Assembly (NCBI GenBank): GCA_033398695.1
Contig: CM065803.1
Coordinates: 44,755,501-44,819,500, forward strand
Reading direction: 5' to 3'
Length of the DNA stretch: 64,000 nucleotides
Origin: Orobanche coerulescens
Lineage: Eukaryota; Streptophyta; Magnoliopsida; Lamiales; Orobanchaceae
Shown: positions 21,477 through 33,185 of the stretch, one piece after another
How positions within the stretch are numbered: the first letter of the stretch is position 1
Layout of the letters: every line of letters begins with the position of its first letter
Translations under genes and position numbers: made by a program
The notes under the pieces: generated by a model
What the model saw: the letters and a program-made list of their open reading frames with translations, nothing else
The model's database searches: none
What the model was told of the DNA's origin: nothing

Positions 21477-22104
21477 TAGATCCAGTATATAAGGGCCAGA
21501 GCATGTCAACTCCTGTCATTTTTTCCCATTTCTTTTCCTCCTCCACGTTTGAGCGATCCTTTGGCAATTTTCGGGCAATTCGAAGTCTTGTAACTCCAAG
21601 CCATCATCTTTCTTGAGTTCTTGGTGTATATTAACAATACCAACTCTTTTTCTTCGTCTTCAATCCGAGGTAATCTCTTAGAACCCTACTTTTGGGGAAA
21701 TTTGGGGATTTTCAATTTAATGTCCGATTCGTTCCGCGTTGTTTATTAATCCATGATGTATGTGATTAATCTTAGTGGTATTCATGTTTTCCCTATGAGT
21801 TCATGGTAAATTTCGTGGTATTTGTGAAATCGAGAGGGTTCGGTTGGGATCCGCCCTCATTGTTGTTTTTGCACGAATTTACATGAATCATAGGCGGGTT
21901 TTTGGGCATAGTCCATTTTCGTACTCCTGTAGAATGAGTTGTGATTGTATTCTTCAAATCGTTAAGTTCATGGTTGTCGGTTCCTAGCGATCGTGGTTGA
22001 TTCTCCGTTCCGTTCATTTCGTCGTTAATTACTCAAGACAAGTATTCTCGTGAAACCTTTATGCTTAACATGAAATGGTAATGTATATTGTGTGTTTTGC
22101 TCAC

Positions 22105-22335
22105 TCCGGGAGGGTCTGACGGCCGCCGGAGGAATCTAGTGGTTTAGCCCCGAATTCACGAGCTTGTTGGCTAGCCAGTCCGCAAGGGTCCATAGAGGCC
22201 TCGGATCGGACCAGTGGTTTATCCCCAGTCCTAGGCGATGCATGTGCGTGATTTTGATTTTTAAATATGGCCAGTCCGGGAGGGTCCATAGAGGTCTCGG
22301 ATGGGACCAGTGGTTTAGCCCCGGTCCTAGGCAAG
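22105..22335 (+). repeat. Diverged direct repeats in D LTR downstream of TATA
   Basis: Two good copies of CCAGTCCG-AGGGTCCATAGAGG...GGACCAGTGGTTTA lie at about 22170 and 22268, with a partial third at 22105. A related stretch occurs inside element H at about 48922-48967. Confidence 0.6.
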
Positions 22336-22908
22336 ATTGAACTGTGCTATTTGACTGTTTGTTTTCTGGGAAAAGACATGTCTGGTTTTGAATTTTGAAA
22401 AGACTTGATGCATGTACTATGAAATGTGTAAGCGAATGGTTTGCCTTGATTACTTATACTACCGTAATTGCTAACCCCTTTGGGACCCATTTTGGGGAAA
22501 TACTTGTTATGAATTTCAGGTGGTGTTCAGTCGGACGAGCGGGCATTGGAGAAGTACGAGGATGCTGGCCGGGAATGTTGATGTGTGCAATAGAGTCCCT
22601 TTATTTCCGTTGTCCATTTTGATGTGTTTGTTTTCCAAACTTGTGAACTAATAGATAGTACTCGTGAGTACTTAGGCACTTTTGATTCAGGATATGTTTT
22701 GTACGTTAAATCGTATTTGTGAATTTGGGTGATGTCCTATTAATCGGTTGTACCGGGTGATTTCATTTAGTTATTATTGTGGTGTTGTGTGTTTCTCGCT
22801 AACTGAGATGGTTAGATGGGCAGTATTGTTTATTTAGCCTGGTGGGTCCCACGTAAGGATCCACGATGCTGTAATATACCCTGAATATCTTGGGGGTGTT
22901 GCAGAAAA

Positions 22909-22920
22909 TGGTATCAGAGC
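22909..22920 (+). other. Element D primer binding site (initiator tRNA-Met)
   Basis: TGGTATCAGAGC lies five bases after the LTR end. It is the standard plant iMet site. Confidence 0.85.
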
Positions 22921-23138
22921 ACTAGGTTTATGGATACCTAGGCTTGTTGGTTGATTGGGTCTATTTGCATTTTATTTTGCACACCGTCATCCCACTGCCA
23001 TAATCTCGGTACTTCCAGTGTTCGTAAGTTTCCTTACTCAATTCCTTGTTTTCTGGTATCGTACTTCCGTTCCTTGAACTGTGACTATTTTCCTATTGTA
23101 CTTACCATCGTATTGAATTGCTACCTCTTATCTCCAAA

Positions 23139-24240
23139 ATGGATTCTAGAAGAGGCCGAGGTAGAGGTCATGGTCGTGGTCGTGGATGCGGCCGGGGACG
23201 TGGGGCAGCCAGTGGGGCGGCCACGTCACACTCTTTTGGAGCCGGCAGTAATGATGGTTGTCAGGGCCATATTGCTACTCAAGACGACACAGCCGGCAAT
23301 GGAGCCGACATTGGTGTTGCAGCTATGATGCAACAAATGCTGAACCAAATAGCGACGATAGCCCAGGTGGTTCAAAACCCGGCTCTAGCACGTACTGCTC
23401 AGGCCAGAACAGATCGTTGGTTTCAAGATGTCATAAAGACGCATCCTTCTCAGTTTTCTGGGGTTTCAAACCCTATTTATTGGGAGAGGTGGATCAAGGA
23501 GATGTCCAAGATCTTTGTTGCCACTAACTGCCCTGAGGATCGCAATGTCCCAATCGCCCAGTATTTTCTCAGTGGGGAGGCTGCTGATTGGTGGGAGGCT
23601 GTGGAGCCTCAGGATCACAATGCTTCATGGGCCGAGTTCAGAGACCTTATGGAAGCTGAATACTGTCCGTGGACGGTTCGTCAGGCCCGAGTCCATGCTT
23701 TTTACGATGCTGAACCTCGAGATATTCCGGTTTCTCAGGCCATTGCATATTTCAATCGGGAATTGGGCTATGTGGAGGCCCAGGTTAAGGAGGAGAGCGA
23801 CAAGATTTACCACTTTTCTAGGTGGATGAAACCGAGGATTTGTGATTACATGCCTGGGCTCGCCTGCACTACCCTAAAGGGCTATCAGAGTAGAGCTCTT
23901 GCTTATGATATGTCCTTGACGGCCAGTGAGGTGGCTCGAGAAAGTAAGAAACAGAAATCTGTTAGTAACTTTTCTGGTCACAAGGGCGGAGTTCAACAGA
24001 AGTCCCAATCTGCTAATTTTCCTGCGGGTGGTTCAACACGTTTTTCTGGGGGCTTCTGAGGTACTGCAGTGCCTCCACTCACGAGATTAGATGTTTTAAC
24101 TGTGGCCAGCTGGGCCATAGGAACCGGGAGTGTCCACGTCCGCAGTTGACTTGTCATACTTGTGGCCAGTCAGGCCACAAGGCTTCCTTTTGTGATCATT
24201 TGGGGAAAGATCTCGGTTTCTAGGCTTCTCTTCCAGCGCT
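23139..24240 (+). pseudogene. Element D gag
   Basis: The start MDSRRGRGRGHGRGRG at 23139 gives the RG-rich N-terminus typical of this lineage; an upstream in-frame ATG at 23118 is less likely. The gag core has YFLSGEAADWWEAVEPQDH and runs to a stop at 24057. Two CCHC knuckles follow in another frame: CFNCGQLGHRNREC (24092) and CHTCGQSGHKASFC (about 24152-24193). A frame change therefore separates core and nucleocapsid. Confidence 0.82.
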
Positions 24241-24478
24241 TAGGGATCCGAATGTGAATCAGGGGCCGTTTGCTCCACAATCTCCGCAGAGTGTTGGCAG
24301 AGGGAGAGGTCGGGGCCCGCCAGCTAGAGGGGGAGATTCTAGTGTCGGCTCCGCTCATCCGCGTGTATATGAGATGAGGAGTGCCGATGATCCGGCGGCT
24401 ACCATGACTACATGTACCGTTCATATCCATTCTCATCCTGTCAGTGTGCTTTTCGATGGCACCTTCATAGATGGCTGA
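24241..24478 (+). pseudogene. Element D protease remnant with deletion
   Basis: The run-up GSAHPRVYEMRSADD and the strand HIHSHPVSVLFD match E's protease. D then jumps from VLFD straight to a region before RT, so the D-S-G-A active site and the rest of the protease are deleted, along with the RT linker. E carries the intact order, and comparison with E suggests a loss of several hundred bases. Confidence 0.72.
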
Positions 24479-25942
24479 GTTGAAGAAGCAGTTGAGTGAG
24501 CTTCTTGAGTCAGGGTATATTCGACTGAGCGCTTTGCCTTGGGGTGCACCGGTCTTGTTTGTACGGAAGAAGCATGGTTCATTGCGTTTATGTATCGACT
24601 ATCGCGAGCTAAACAAAGTGACCATCAAGAACAAGTATCCCTTGCCGAGAATTGATGACTTGTTTGATCAGTTGCACGGAGCTGCGATATTCTCGAAGAT
24701 CGACTTGAGATCGGGGTACTATCATCTTCAAGTGAAGGAGTCCGATGTCCCGAAAACAGCTTTTCGGATGAGATACGGACATTATGAGTTTGTGGTTATG
24801 CCCTTCGGGCTAACTAACGCGCCGGCAGTGTTCATGCAGTTGATGAACAAGGTTTTCATCGAGTATTTGGATAAGTGTGTCGTCGTCTTCATTGCGATAT
24901 CCTTATCTACTTGAAGAATGAGGAGGATCATACGCATCATCTGAGTGTGGTGTTAGACATTTTGAGGACCGAGCGACTCTATGCGAAGTTCTCGAAATGT
25001 GATTTCTGGCTGAAGGAAGTGATGTTTCTGGGTCACGTGATTTCAGCCGAGGGGGTTCGTGTGAATCCACAGAAGATTGAGGCAGTGCTGGATTAGGCAC
25101 CGCCTAAGAATGTGAAGGAGGTCCGTAGATTCTTGGGTTTGGCTGGCTACTATCGTAGGTTAATCGAGGGGTTCTCGAAACTGGCTCGGCCACTTACACA
25201 GTTGCTTCGGAAATCTGAGAAGTTCATCTAGAATGACGAATTTGAGGAGCTAAAGAGGCGTTTGACTTCAGCCTCGATTCTAGCATTGTCTTGTGGCAAC
25301 GAGGGTTTTGCTGTTTATAGCAATGCTTCGGGTCAGGGTCTTGGGTGTATGTTGATGCAACACGACAAGACTATTGCGTATGCGTCCAGGAAGTTGAGGC
25401 CGTATGAGCTCAACTACCCTACTCACGATTTGGAGTTAGCGGTAGTTGTTTTTGCGCTCAATATTTGGCGTCATTACCTCTTTGGCTCTGCATGTCAGAT
25501 TTTTACCGATCATAAAAGTCTAAAGTACATATTCACTCAGCGGGAGTTGAATATGAGGCAGAGGAGGTGGTTGGAATTGATTAAGGATTATGACCTCGAA
25601 ATCCTTTATCTTCCAGGCAAGCTGAATGTCGTGGCAGATGCCTTGAGTCGGAAGCCGGTTACATTGCGGACGCTTGAGATGCTTACGTTCCAATCTGAGC
25701 TTCAGCGTGATTTGATCGAGTTGGGTGTTGAGATTTTGTTGCCAGGAGCTGTCGGGCAACTTTGTGCTTTAAAGATTTCGTCGTCGCTGATCGATGACAT
25801 TAAACTGAAGCAGTTGGAGGATCCGATGATTACTCAAATCCGAGAGGATGTTCTTAAAGGGAAGTCTCCTGGATTTGTGATTCACGAGGATGGTGTGTTG
25901 AGATTCCAGAGTCGACTTTATGTACCGAATGACTTGGAATAG
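24471..25942 (+). pseudogene. Element D reverse transcriptase and RNase H
   Basis: RT begins [17 protein letters not shown]. It includes [20 protein letters not shown] and [13 protein letters not shown]. The catalytic F-x-DD-ILIY block at about 24889 is broken by a 1-bp loss that removes the first Asp codon. Stops follow at about 25094 and 25229. RNase H (25262-25942) starts after [12 protein letters not shown], where the family has S-D-A-S; the first catalytic Asp is Asn here. It ends with [16 protein letters not shown]. Confidence 0.82.
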
Positions 25943-26285
25943 AGGCAGAGTATTTTGCGGGAGGCCCATGCTACGTGTTAATCAGTTCATCCTAGTTCGA
26001 TTAAGATGAACAAGGACCTAAGGAGGAACTTTTGGTGGAACGATATGAAGGAGGAGGTCGCACAGTTTGTAGCGAGATGTTTGACTTGTCAGCAGGTCAA
26101 AATCGAGCATCAACGACCAGCCGAGTTATTGCAGTCGAGAAGATATTTCGATGGACTTTGTCACGATCTTGATGAGATCGAAGTCTGGTATGAATATGGT
26201 TTGGGTGATTTTGGATCATTTGACCAAGTCGGCACATTTTCTTCATGCGAACCGTGGCTGTAAGTCTCCTCAAACTGTTGTGCTT
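25943..26285 (+). pseudogene. Element D integrase, N-terminal fragment
   Basis: The zinc-binding HHCC domain is visible (FVARCLTCQQVKIEHQRPAE). The catalytic core begins in a shifted frame (DHLTKSAHFLHANRG) and is lost near 26285 at the junction with E. Confidence 0.7.
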
Positions 26286-26382
26286 ATCTTGCTCTTTACT
26301 TCGATATGATAGAATGAAATTTATGATAATGTTGATCTATGAGCAGTGTTGATATTGTTCCATATTCTTCTTATTCTTCAGT

Positions 26383-27581
26383 ATGTAGAGGGGAAGATCA
26401 ACCCGAGGACACGGCCGAGGCCGTGGTCGTGGTGCTACTGACGAGGATAATGTACCTTCCCCACCAACCACTAATATGAAATCATATATGGTGCCAGAAG
26501 ACCCACCTTTGAGTTCCGAAGGGCATCAAGACCCTTCGACCAGTCAATATCAACCGTCGGGTTCCAGTGCTGAACCCGGGGCTATAACTATACTACAACT
26601 GTTGGTAAACCAATTATCACAAATTGCCAGGGTAGCCACCAAAATCCACCCGCAACTTTGGAAAAGGAAGCTAGTAAATGGCTTCAGAAAGTTACGAAGA
26701 TGCACCCCTCTCGCTTTATTGGTTCTACAGATTCTTTGGGCTAGGGAAATTGGCTTTTTCAGATGGATAGGATTTTTGATGCAGTGGCTTGTCCCGAAGG
26801 TAGAATGGTGCCTATTGCCCAATACCTTCTGGACAAAGAAGCCGCTGAATGGTGGGAGGCGGTAGCTCCTAAAGATCATGCGGCTACCTGGGAAGAATTT
26901 AAGGTAGCCATGGAAGCGGAATATTGTCCACCACTGGCCCGAGAACGTAGAATTATTGAGTTCTTTACGGCAAATCCACAAGATGTACTGATATCTCAAG
27001 CTATTATTACCTATAATCAGTAGTTAAGTCATGTATGAGATCAGGTGAAAACTGAAGCAGATAAGATTCACTATTTTAATATGAGGATGAAATCACACAT
27101 CCGACAGAGCATGGCACCACTTACATGCTCTACACTGAAGGAATACCAGGACCGTGCCCTGGCTATTGAGATGGCTATTCTGGAATCAGAAGTTGGTTCC
27201 GAGACCAAGAAACAGAAAAATACTGGGAACTTATCAACTAGTAAGGGTGTAAAGTTTCCGAAGTCACAATCTATTTCTGCGCCAAGGAAGAGGTTTTATC
27301 TTGCTGGTAGTTCTCGTTGTAGTCATTCAGCTCAGACTGTTACTTATAGAAGAAAAGCTTGTTTCAATTGCAAGGAGAAGGACCATTTGGCAAGGGTATG
27401 CCCGTATCAATTGGTTACTTGTTACATCTGCGGGCAGAGTGGACATCGATCTATTCATTGTGAGCAAGAAACTAGAGCAGTTAGCAGTCCAGCAGCCATT
27501 ACAGCTCAGCAGGAATTTAATGTTGAGCGGAAGACCCCAGTTTCACAGAATCCTCAGAGTTCAGGCCGTGGTAAGGGCTGA
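26383..27581 (+). pseudogene. Element E gag
   Basis: ATG at 26383 is followed at once by TAG, then an RG-rich stretch RGHGRGRGRG. The core reads AQYLLDKEAAEWWEAVAPKD (26818). Shifts near 26700 and stops at 27021 and 27036 break it, but the frame continues through 27045-27581. Two knuckles are intact: CFNCKEKDHLARVC and CYICGQSGHRSIHC. A TGA at 27579 precedes the protease in the same frame. Confidence 0.82.
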
Positions 27582-27602
27582 GTTCAAGTAGGTCAGCAGG
27601 CA

Positions 27603-28058
27603 GTGTCGAGTGCGGGTTCGGTTCATCCCCGTATGTATCAGATGAAATGTGCAGAGGATGCAGATGCTCCAGTAACATCAGGTATTACTCAAATTCATTC
27701 ACATCCAGTTCCGGTATTGTTTGATTCGGGTGCCACGCATTCGTTTATTTCTCTAGATTGTGTACATCGCCTTGGTTTAGATGGCTTGTTCGAGTGTGAA
27801 CCCTTTATAGTAGGTATGCCAAATGGGGATTGTATGGTTGGCAACCGAGAGGTCCGAGATTGTCTAGTGAGAATTGGAAATCGAGATTGGCCTTCAAATC
27901 TTATTGTTGTTGACTTAAAGGATGAGGATTTGATCCTCGGGGAGGATTGGTTAGACCGTCACGGCGTTATCATGAACTACCAAACTCGTACTATCTCAAA
28001 AGTGGCCGAAGACGGTACCGAGCATTTTTTGGAAGGATATAAGCTGGGTAGTGTGTGA
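27603..28058 (+). pseudogene. Element E aspartic protease
   Basis: HSHPVPVLFDSGATHSFISL carries the D-S-G-A active site of retroelement aspartic proteases, which cleave the gag-pol polyprotein. DLKDEDLILGEDWLDRHGVI is the flap and C-terminal region. The frame ends at 28058 and RT resumes in frame 2, so a frameshift separates them. Confidence 0.8.
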
Positions 28059-29590
28059 TTAGTGCTTTACAGGCCGTAAAGCTTCTTAATCAAGGTTGTA
28101 TGGGTTATTTGTGTTGTGCCATAAAGACGGAATATGCCGGGGTCGAGATCACCTCAATACCCGTTGTTAATGAATATCCTGACATGTTTCCTAATGACTT
28201 GTCGGGATTTCCACCGCAACGGGAGATTGAATTTCCTATTGAGTTGGAGCCGAGTGCTACTCCTATTTCTCAAGCACCGTATCGTATGGCTCCATCAGAA
28301 ATGTTGGAATTGAAAAAGCAGTTGGGCGAGTTATTAGACAAAGGGTACATCCAACCGAGTACGTCGCCTTGGGGCGCACCGGTTTTATTTGTCAATAAGA
28401 AGGATAGATCGCTTCGTTTATGTATCGACTATTGGCAATTAAACAAGTTAACCATCAAGAATAAGTACCCTTTACCTCGAATAGATGATTTATTCGATCA
28501 ACTTCAGGGCGTGGCTGTTTTCTCGAAGATTGATCTTCGATCGGGTTATTATCAGTTGAGGATTTGGGATACTGATATCCCTAAAACGGCTTTTCGAATG
28601 AGGTATGACCATTATGAGTTTGTGGTTATGCCTTTTGGGATAACCAATGCGCCAGCCATATTTATGCAATTAATAAACAAAGCATTTATCAAATACTTAT
28701 ACAAGTTCGTGGTCGTCTTTATTAATGATATCCTTATTTATTCTAAGAATCGGATAGAGCATGCGGAGCACCTTCGCATTGTATTAGACACTTTGAGAAT
28801 TGAACAGTTGTATGCGAAACTTTTTAAGTGTGAATTTTGGCTCAAGGAAGTAATGTTTCTCGGACATGTGATATTTGCAGAAGGAATTCGAGTTGACCCT
28901 CAGAATATAGAGGAGGTACTGGCATGGGAACCGCCTAAGAACATGAAGGAAGTAAGGAGCTTCCTAGGACTTGCGGGTTATTACCGTAGGTTCGTCGAAG
29001 GATTTTCCAAGATTGCTCGACCACTCACCCAGTTACTTCAGAAAACTCGAAAATTTGAGTGGGACCAAGATACACATGATAGTTTCAAGGAATTAAAGAA
29101 ATGACTAACTACTGCACAGGTTTTAGCCTTACCACAAGGAACCGATGATTTTATAGTGTAGAGTGATGCTTCGAGGCTTTGGCTGGGATGTGTTTTGATG
29201 CAGAGTGATAAGGTGATTACTTATGCATCTCGGCAGTTGATGCCGTATGAAGAGAATTACCCTACACATGATTTGGAATTAGCTGCGGTTGTATTTGTCT
29301 TAAAGATCTGGAGGCATTAGCTTTATGGTTCGTCCTGTAAAATTTATACGGGCCATAAAAGTTTTAACTACCTTTTAGCCAAAAGGAATTGAATATGAGG
29401 CAACCGAGATGGTTAGAATTAATCAAAGATTATGATCTTGAAATTCTATACCATCCAGGCAAGGCGAATGTGGTGGCGGATGCTTTGATCCATAAACCGA
29501 TATCACATCAAATGTTGGAGGCCCTTACGCCTCAACGAAGAATTCAATAAGACATGGTCAGATAGGATATTGAGATTGGTTTCAGAGAAT
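28055..29590 (+). pseudogene. Element E reverse transcriptase and RNase H
   Basis: RT is open for 349 codons. Motifs are [20 protein letters not shown] (the usual Arg is Trp), [14 protein letters not shown] and [13 protein letters not shown]. The catalytic FIDDILIYS reads FINDILIYS, so the first active-site Asp is Asn. The connection is normal: [18 protein letters not shown]. RNase H follows after a TGA at 29102, with S-D-A-S present but preceded by a stop and further stops at about 29318 and 29389. Confidence 0.83.
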
Positions 29591-29599
29591 TCAAGGTTA

Positions 29600-30652
29600 A
29601 TTATGTGTATTAGAAATTGATTTGTCTTTGAATGACGATATCAAAGCCAAGCAATTTGAAGATCCAATGCTGATTCAATTAAGAAAAGATGTAGAAAAGC
29701 GAAAAACGCCTGGATTTGTAATTCAAGAGGATGGGATGCTGAGATTTCGAGGAATACCTTGTGTACCGCATGATATAGAATTAAGGCAGAGAATGTTCAA
29801 AGAAGCTCACTCTACTTCTTATTCTATTCATCCGGGTGCAAGTAAAATGTACAAGGATGTGAAGAATAGCTTTTGGTAGAGTAATCAAAGAAAGATGTTA
29901 GCGAATTCGTATCAAAGTGTTTAACTTGTCAGCAAGTTAAAATTGAGCATCAGCGGTCCGCAGGACTATTGAGACTACTTCCTATCCCCGAGTGGAAATG
30001 GGAAGATATTACTATGGTTTTTATCGCATGTCGAGGACTCGTACTGGAATGAATATGATTTGGGTTATTGTTGATCGACTAACCAAATCAGCTCACTTTT
30101 TAGGTATTAAGGATACCTGGGGTCTGGAGAAAGTAGCGAGAATATTCATCAAGGAGATTGTAAGGTTGCATGGAACCCCTAAAAGTATAATTTCTGATCG
30201 AGATGGTCAGTTTGTGTCATATTTTTGGCAGGCTGTGCATACAGCCTTGGGAACCGAGTTGAAACTTGGTACGTCATATCACCCTCAAACAGATGGACAA
30301 TCAAAGCGTACCATACAGATATTAGAGGATATGTTGAGGGCGTGTGCATTGGATTGGAAGGAGGATTGGGAAACACATTTACCGTTAATCGAGTTTACGT
30401 ACAACAATAGCTAGCATGCCTCGATTAAGATGGCACCATTTGAGGACTTATACGGGAGACGTTGTAGATCGCCACTTTATTGGGATGATGCATCCGAATT
30501 AATTAGTATCGAGCCAGATTTACTAGTTGAAACGAGAGAAAAGATTGCCCTGATTCGTGATCGACTATTAACGGCACAGAGCTGATAGGAATCGTATGCC
30601 GACATTCGTCATCGTCCGTTGAAGTTCGACATCGGAGAGCATGTGTTTCTAA
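29600..30652 (+). pseudogene. Element E integrase, part before F
   Basis: The N-terminal domain runs to a stop at 29877. The core follows: IWVIVDRLTKSAHFLGIKD has the first Asp and IISDRDGQFVSYFW the second. GQSKRTIQILEDML has Lys where the D-D-E catalytic Glu belongs (normally SERT). Stops occur at 30412 and about 30580. The reading stops at GEHVFL, where F is inserted. Confidence 0.82.
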
Positions 30653-32609
30653 TGTTGGGAGTATGCCCTCGAATGCCACTCAGAGGATGTCGAGTGAGGG
30701 CATTGTACTTGTAATTATGTAAATCATTAATATAAGGTAATGAATGTTTTTTTCTTTACTGGTAGTTACTGGCATTCCTAACTTGTAAACATAGGTATAG
30801 AAACTAGTCCATGTATTTGAGAGCAAAAACGTTCCACTCCTTATTGGATAATGGGGTCGGCACTAGAAAGGTTTATAGCTCATATACTTAATCGTTCGCA
30901 AGTCGATGAAACTTGACTGGGCATTAAGTTTATGTGAAGACTTGTATGACGTGTTCTTTGACATGCAGAGTGCCTGTCGAACGCTAATGGTTAGTGGGAG
31001 CACACGTTATAGGTATGCCAATTGGATTAGTATACTCAAACCGACTCACCCTCGATTCGTCACACGGATTTCACTCCGGGACAGTCAATGACGGAATCGA
31101 AAGGTTGTGATAGGTATTCGTGAACCTTCGACTTGAGGATTTAGTAGGGATGTGCTTGTGACGTCTAGATTTTTATTAGAGTAGTTCGACCCTATAAACT
31201 GGAAGGTGGGGGTCAACCTCGACGTGCATCTTGACGGGCAAGTAGCAGGTCCTACTGAATACCAAGATAGAATTCTCTCTCCCATTAGTGAGCGGGTTAA
31301 ATGTCCTATGCGGTTATTGGCAGATGAGATCATAAGTCTTTGTCCAAAGCATTGGAGCTAGTTGTATTGGATACACGAGAGCTCGATGATCTCGATTTGC
31401 ATTAACGCATGCATAGCGTCAAGTAACAGATAGGGTTTGACTAACCGTGACCCTATAACTTGATCGGGACATTTGAAAGAAGGGTTTATACGTATACTGG
31501 TATTCACGACAGAATGGTTCTTGAATGATCCCAATCATTTGTTCTCAGTTGGGGTACAGTGTAGGCCGCCAGGCTGGCTTGGTGGTGCTACTACTCTTTG
31601 GTTCCTCCCATTGCTGACTGAGACGAACCTACCGAGTCGCGCAATAGGAATGACGACAGAATGAATCAGGCTTATTCTCTTATAATGAACATTAAGATAT
31701 TGGATATCTAATTTGGGATATTGGATGTCTAAATTAATTTATTGGATAAATGAATTTACGACCTAATGAATTAAATAAATTCCCGGGTGATTAATTTAAT
31801 TCATGAATATAATTATTTCTTGGAGAAATTAATTATGTCATTATGTATTTGATATGATTAATTAATTAGATTAATTAATCGATATAAATACATCGGAACG
31901 GAATCAGAGTTTATCTGTTTAGACTCACGAGAGTCCGAAACGAACCGAAATTGTCCGATTCCTTCTAGAGGCCGCCCCACTTTGATGCCTTGCCTTGGTC
32001 TTAGTCTTGATTTGGTTGGTGGAGGACTTATGACATTAGAGATAAGATATCTCTTAAAATAAGGATAAATGTGATTTTGTGGGATTTGTAAATGGAATAA
32101 AAGGAAGACTTGTCCCAGCAAATCAACCACCCATTCCATACGTGATTTGAGCTGGAGAGAGAGAGAAGTTTTCTTCAAGTCTTCACATTTATTCATTGTT
32201 CTTGAGATATATTCTTGGAGAAAATATCAAGAGATTAAATTGAGATATTAAATATTAAAACACTTAGAGTGTTATAATCAAATCTTCATCACTTGATTCT
32301 AGCCGTAACCTTAGAGGTTAATCGAGTGTTGTCATTTCGTTCATTTCTCCGGCGCGTGACAAGTAGAGACGCGGTTTTTCGGCGTTGGATAATCCAAGGG
32401 CTTTGAGCACTTTGGATCATTTGGGGAATATCTCAAGAGAAGGAACTCCATATAATCAACGGACGACAAGAGTATGATTTCGAATTTTCCTTTATTTATT
32501 TTATATTCGTATATGCGTAGCTCGATCGATCCTCGTAGGGATTCGGATCGAATTAATTTTTGTTTTACCGCTTCTGCTGGGCCTTCGTTTTAGGCACCGA
32601 ATCCCAACA
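30653..32609 (+). repeat. Element F 5' LTR
   Basis: 1957 bp, paired with 37352-39314 and highly similar to it. TATAAATA is at 31883-31890. The ORFs in this LTR and its other copies are recurring shadows. Confidence 0.9.
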
Positions 32610-32610
32610 A

Positions 32611-32622
32611 TGATATCGGAGC
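32611..32622 (+). other. Element F primer binding site, degenerate iMet type
   Basis: TGATATCGGAGC lies one base after the LTR end and differs from TGGTATCAGAGC at two positions, both G/A exchanges. Confidence 0.65.
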
Positions 32623-32859
32623 GAGGTCTCGTGATCGTATATACGATATTTAGCATTTGGAATGCTTATTTTGTGATTTAGAATCACTTTCATAATCGTA
32701 AATATTTTATTGTTCGTCGTAGTGTCGTTTTTCCGTGATTTTATGTTTTTCTTGGAAATATGATTTATATTAATAATATATAGATCAGGAATAACGGGAT
32801 TTTAGAAATCTGCCCTAAAACGAGCTGTATCCAATCGTTGGACGATTTTCCATAAAGCT

Positions 32860-33185
32860 GCCGAGTGTGGCCGAGCACGTCCGGCCTGTGGCCGGACGCT
32901 TGCTGTATTCTGCCGAAGTCGGTGCGGCGCATTCCGTATCGGTAGAGTGCTTCTTTGATCCGGCCGAGCATTCTTTGTATCTGCCGAGTGCTTCTTTGGA
33001 TCCGGCAGCGCATTCTTGTATCCAGCCGAGTGCTTGCTGGATCCGGCCGAGCGCGTTGCTGTATCCTGTGAGCGCTTGCTGTATCCGACCGAGTGCTTGC
33101 TGGATCCAGTCGAGCGCTTGCTGTATCCTGCCGAGCACTTGCTGTACCCGGCTGAGTAAGTGCTGTATTCTGCCGGGCGTGTCCG
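32860..33185 (+). repeat. 21-bp minisatellite in F leader
   Basis: Diverged tandem copies of GCCGAGTGCTTGCTGGATCCG (21 bp) run through this stretch. The period is a multiple of three, so several frames on both strands stay open and encode 7-residue repeats such as IRPSACW. I regard these ORFs as repeat artefacts. Confidence 0.7.

Larger units (their letters stand above)
20573..22903 (+). repeat. Element D 5' LTR
   Basis: Begins TGTAATATCCGC and ends GGGGGTGTTGCA. The U3 carries a TAGCGCACGCTA palindrome array (21123-21476), then TATATAAG at 21486-21493. The R-U5 part carries diverged direct repeats at 22105-22335. The TGTAATA start and GTGTT(A/G)CA end are shared with E, H and J. Confidence 0.82.
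20573..26290 (+). mobile_element. Element D: Tekay/Del-like Ty3/gypsy element, 3' truncated
   Basis: A 2331-bp 5' LTR, an iMet primer binding site, gag, a protease remnant, RT, RNase H and the start of integrase lie in normal gypsy order. The element stops in integrase near 26260-26290, where element E's leader begins. No 3' LTR is present. Gag is Gly/Arg-rich with two zinc knuckles, as in Tekay/Del elements and in E. Stops, shifts and a deletion between protease and RT make it inactive. The right end is approximate. Confidence 0.8.

Noticed and set aside
22909..22920. tRNA gene fragments at primer binding sites
   Set aside because: Only 12-18 bases complementary to tRNA 3' ends are present, next to LTRs; no cloverleaf can be formed.
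30906..32196. ORFs in F LTR, repeated at 37451-39225 and on the minus strand in I
   Set aside because: They recur only because the LTR recurs, vary in length between copies and have no domain.
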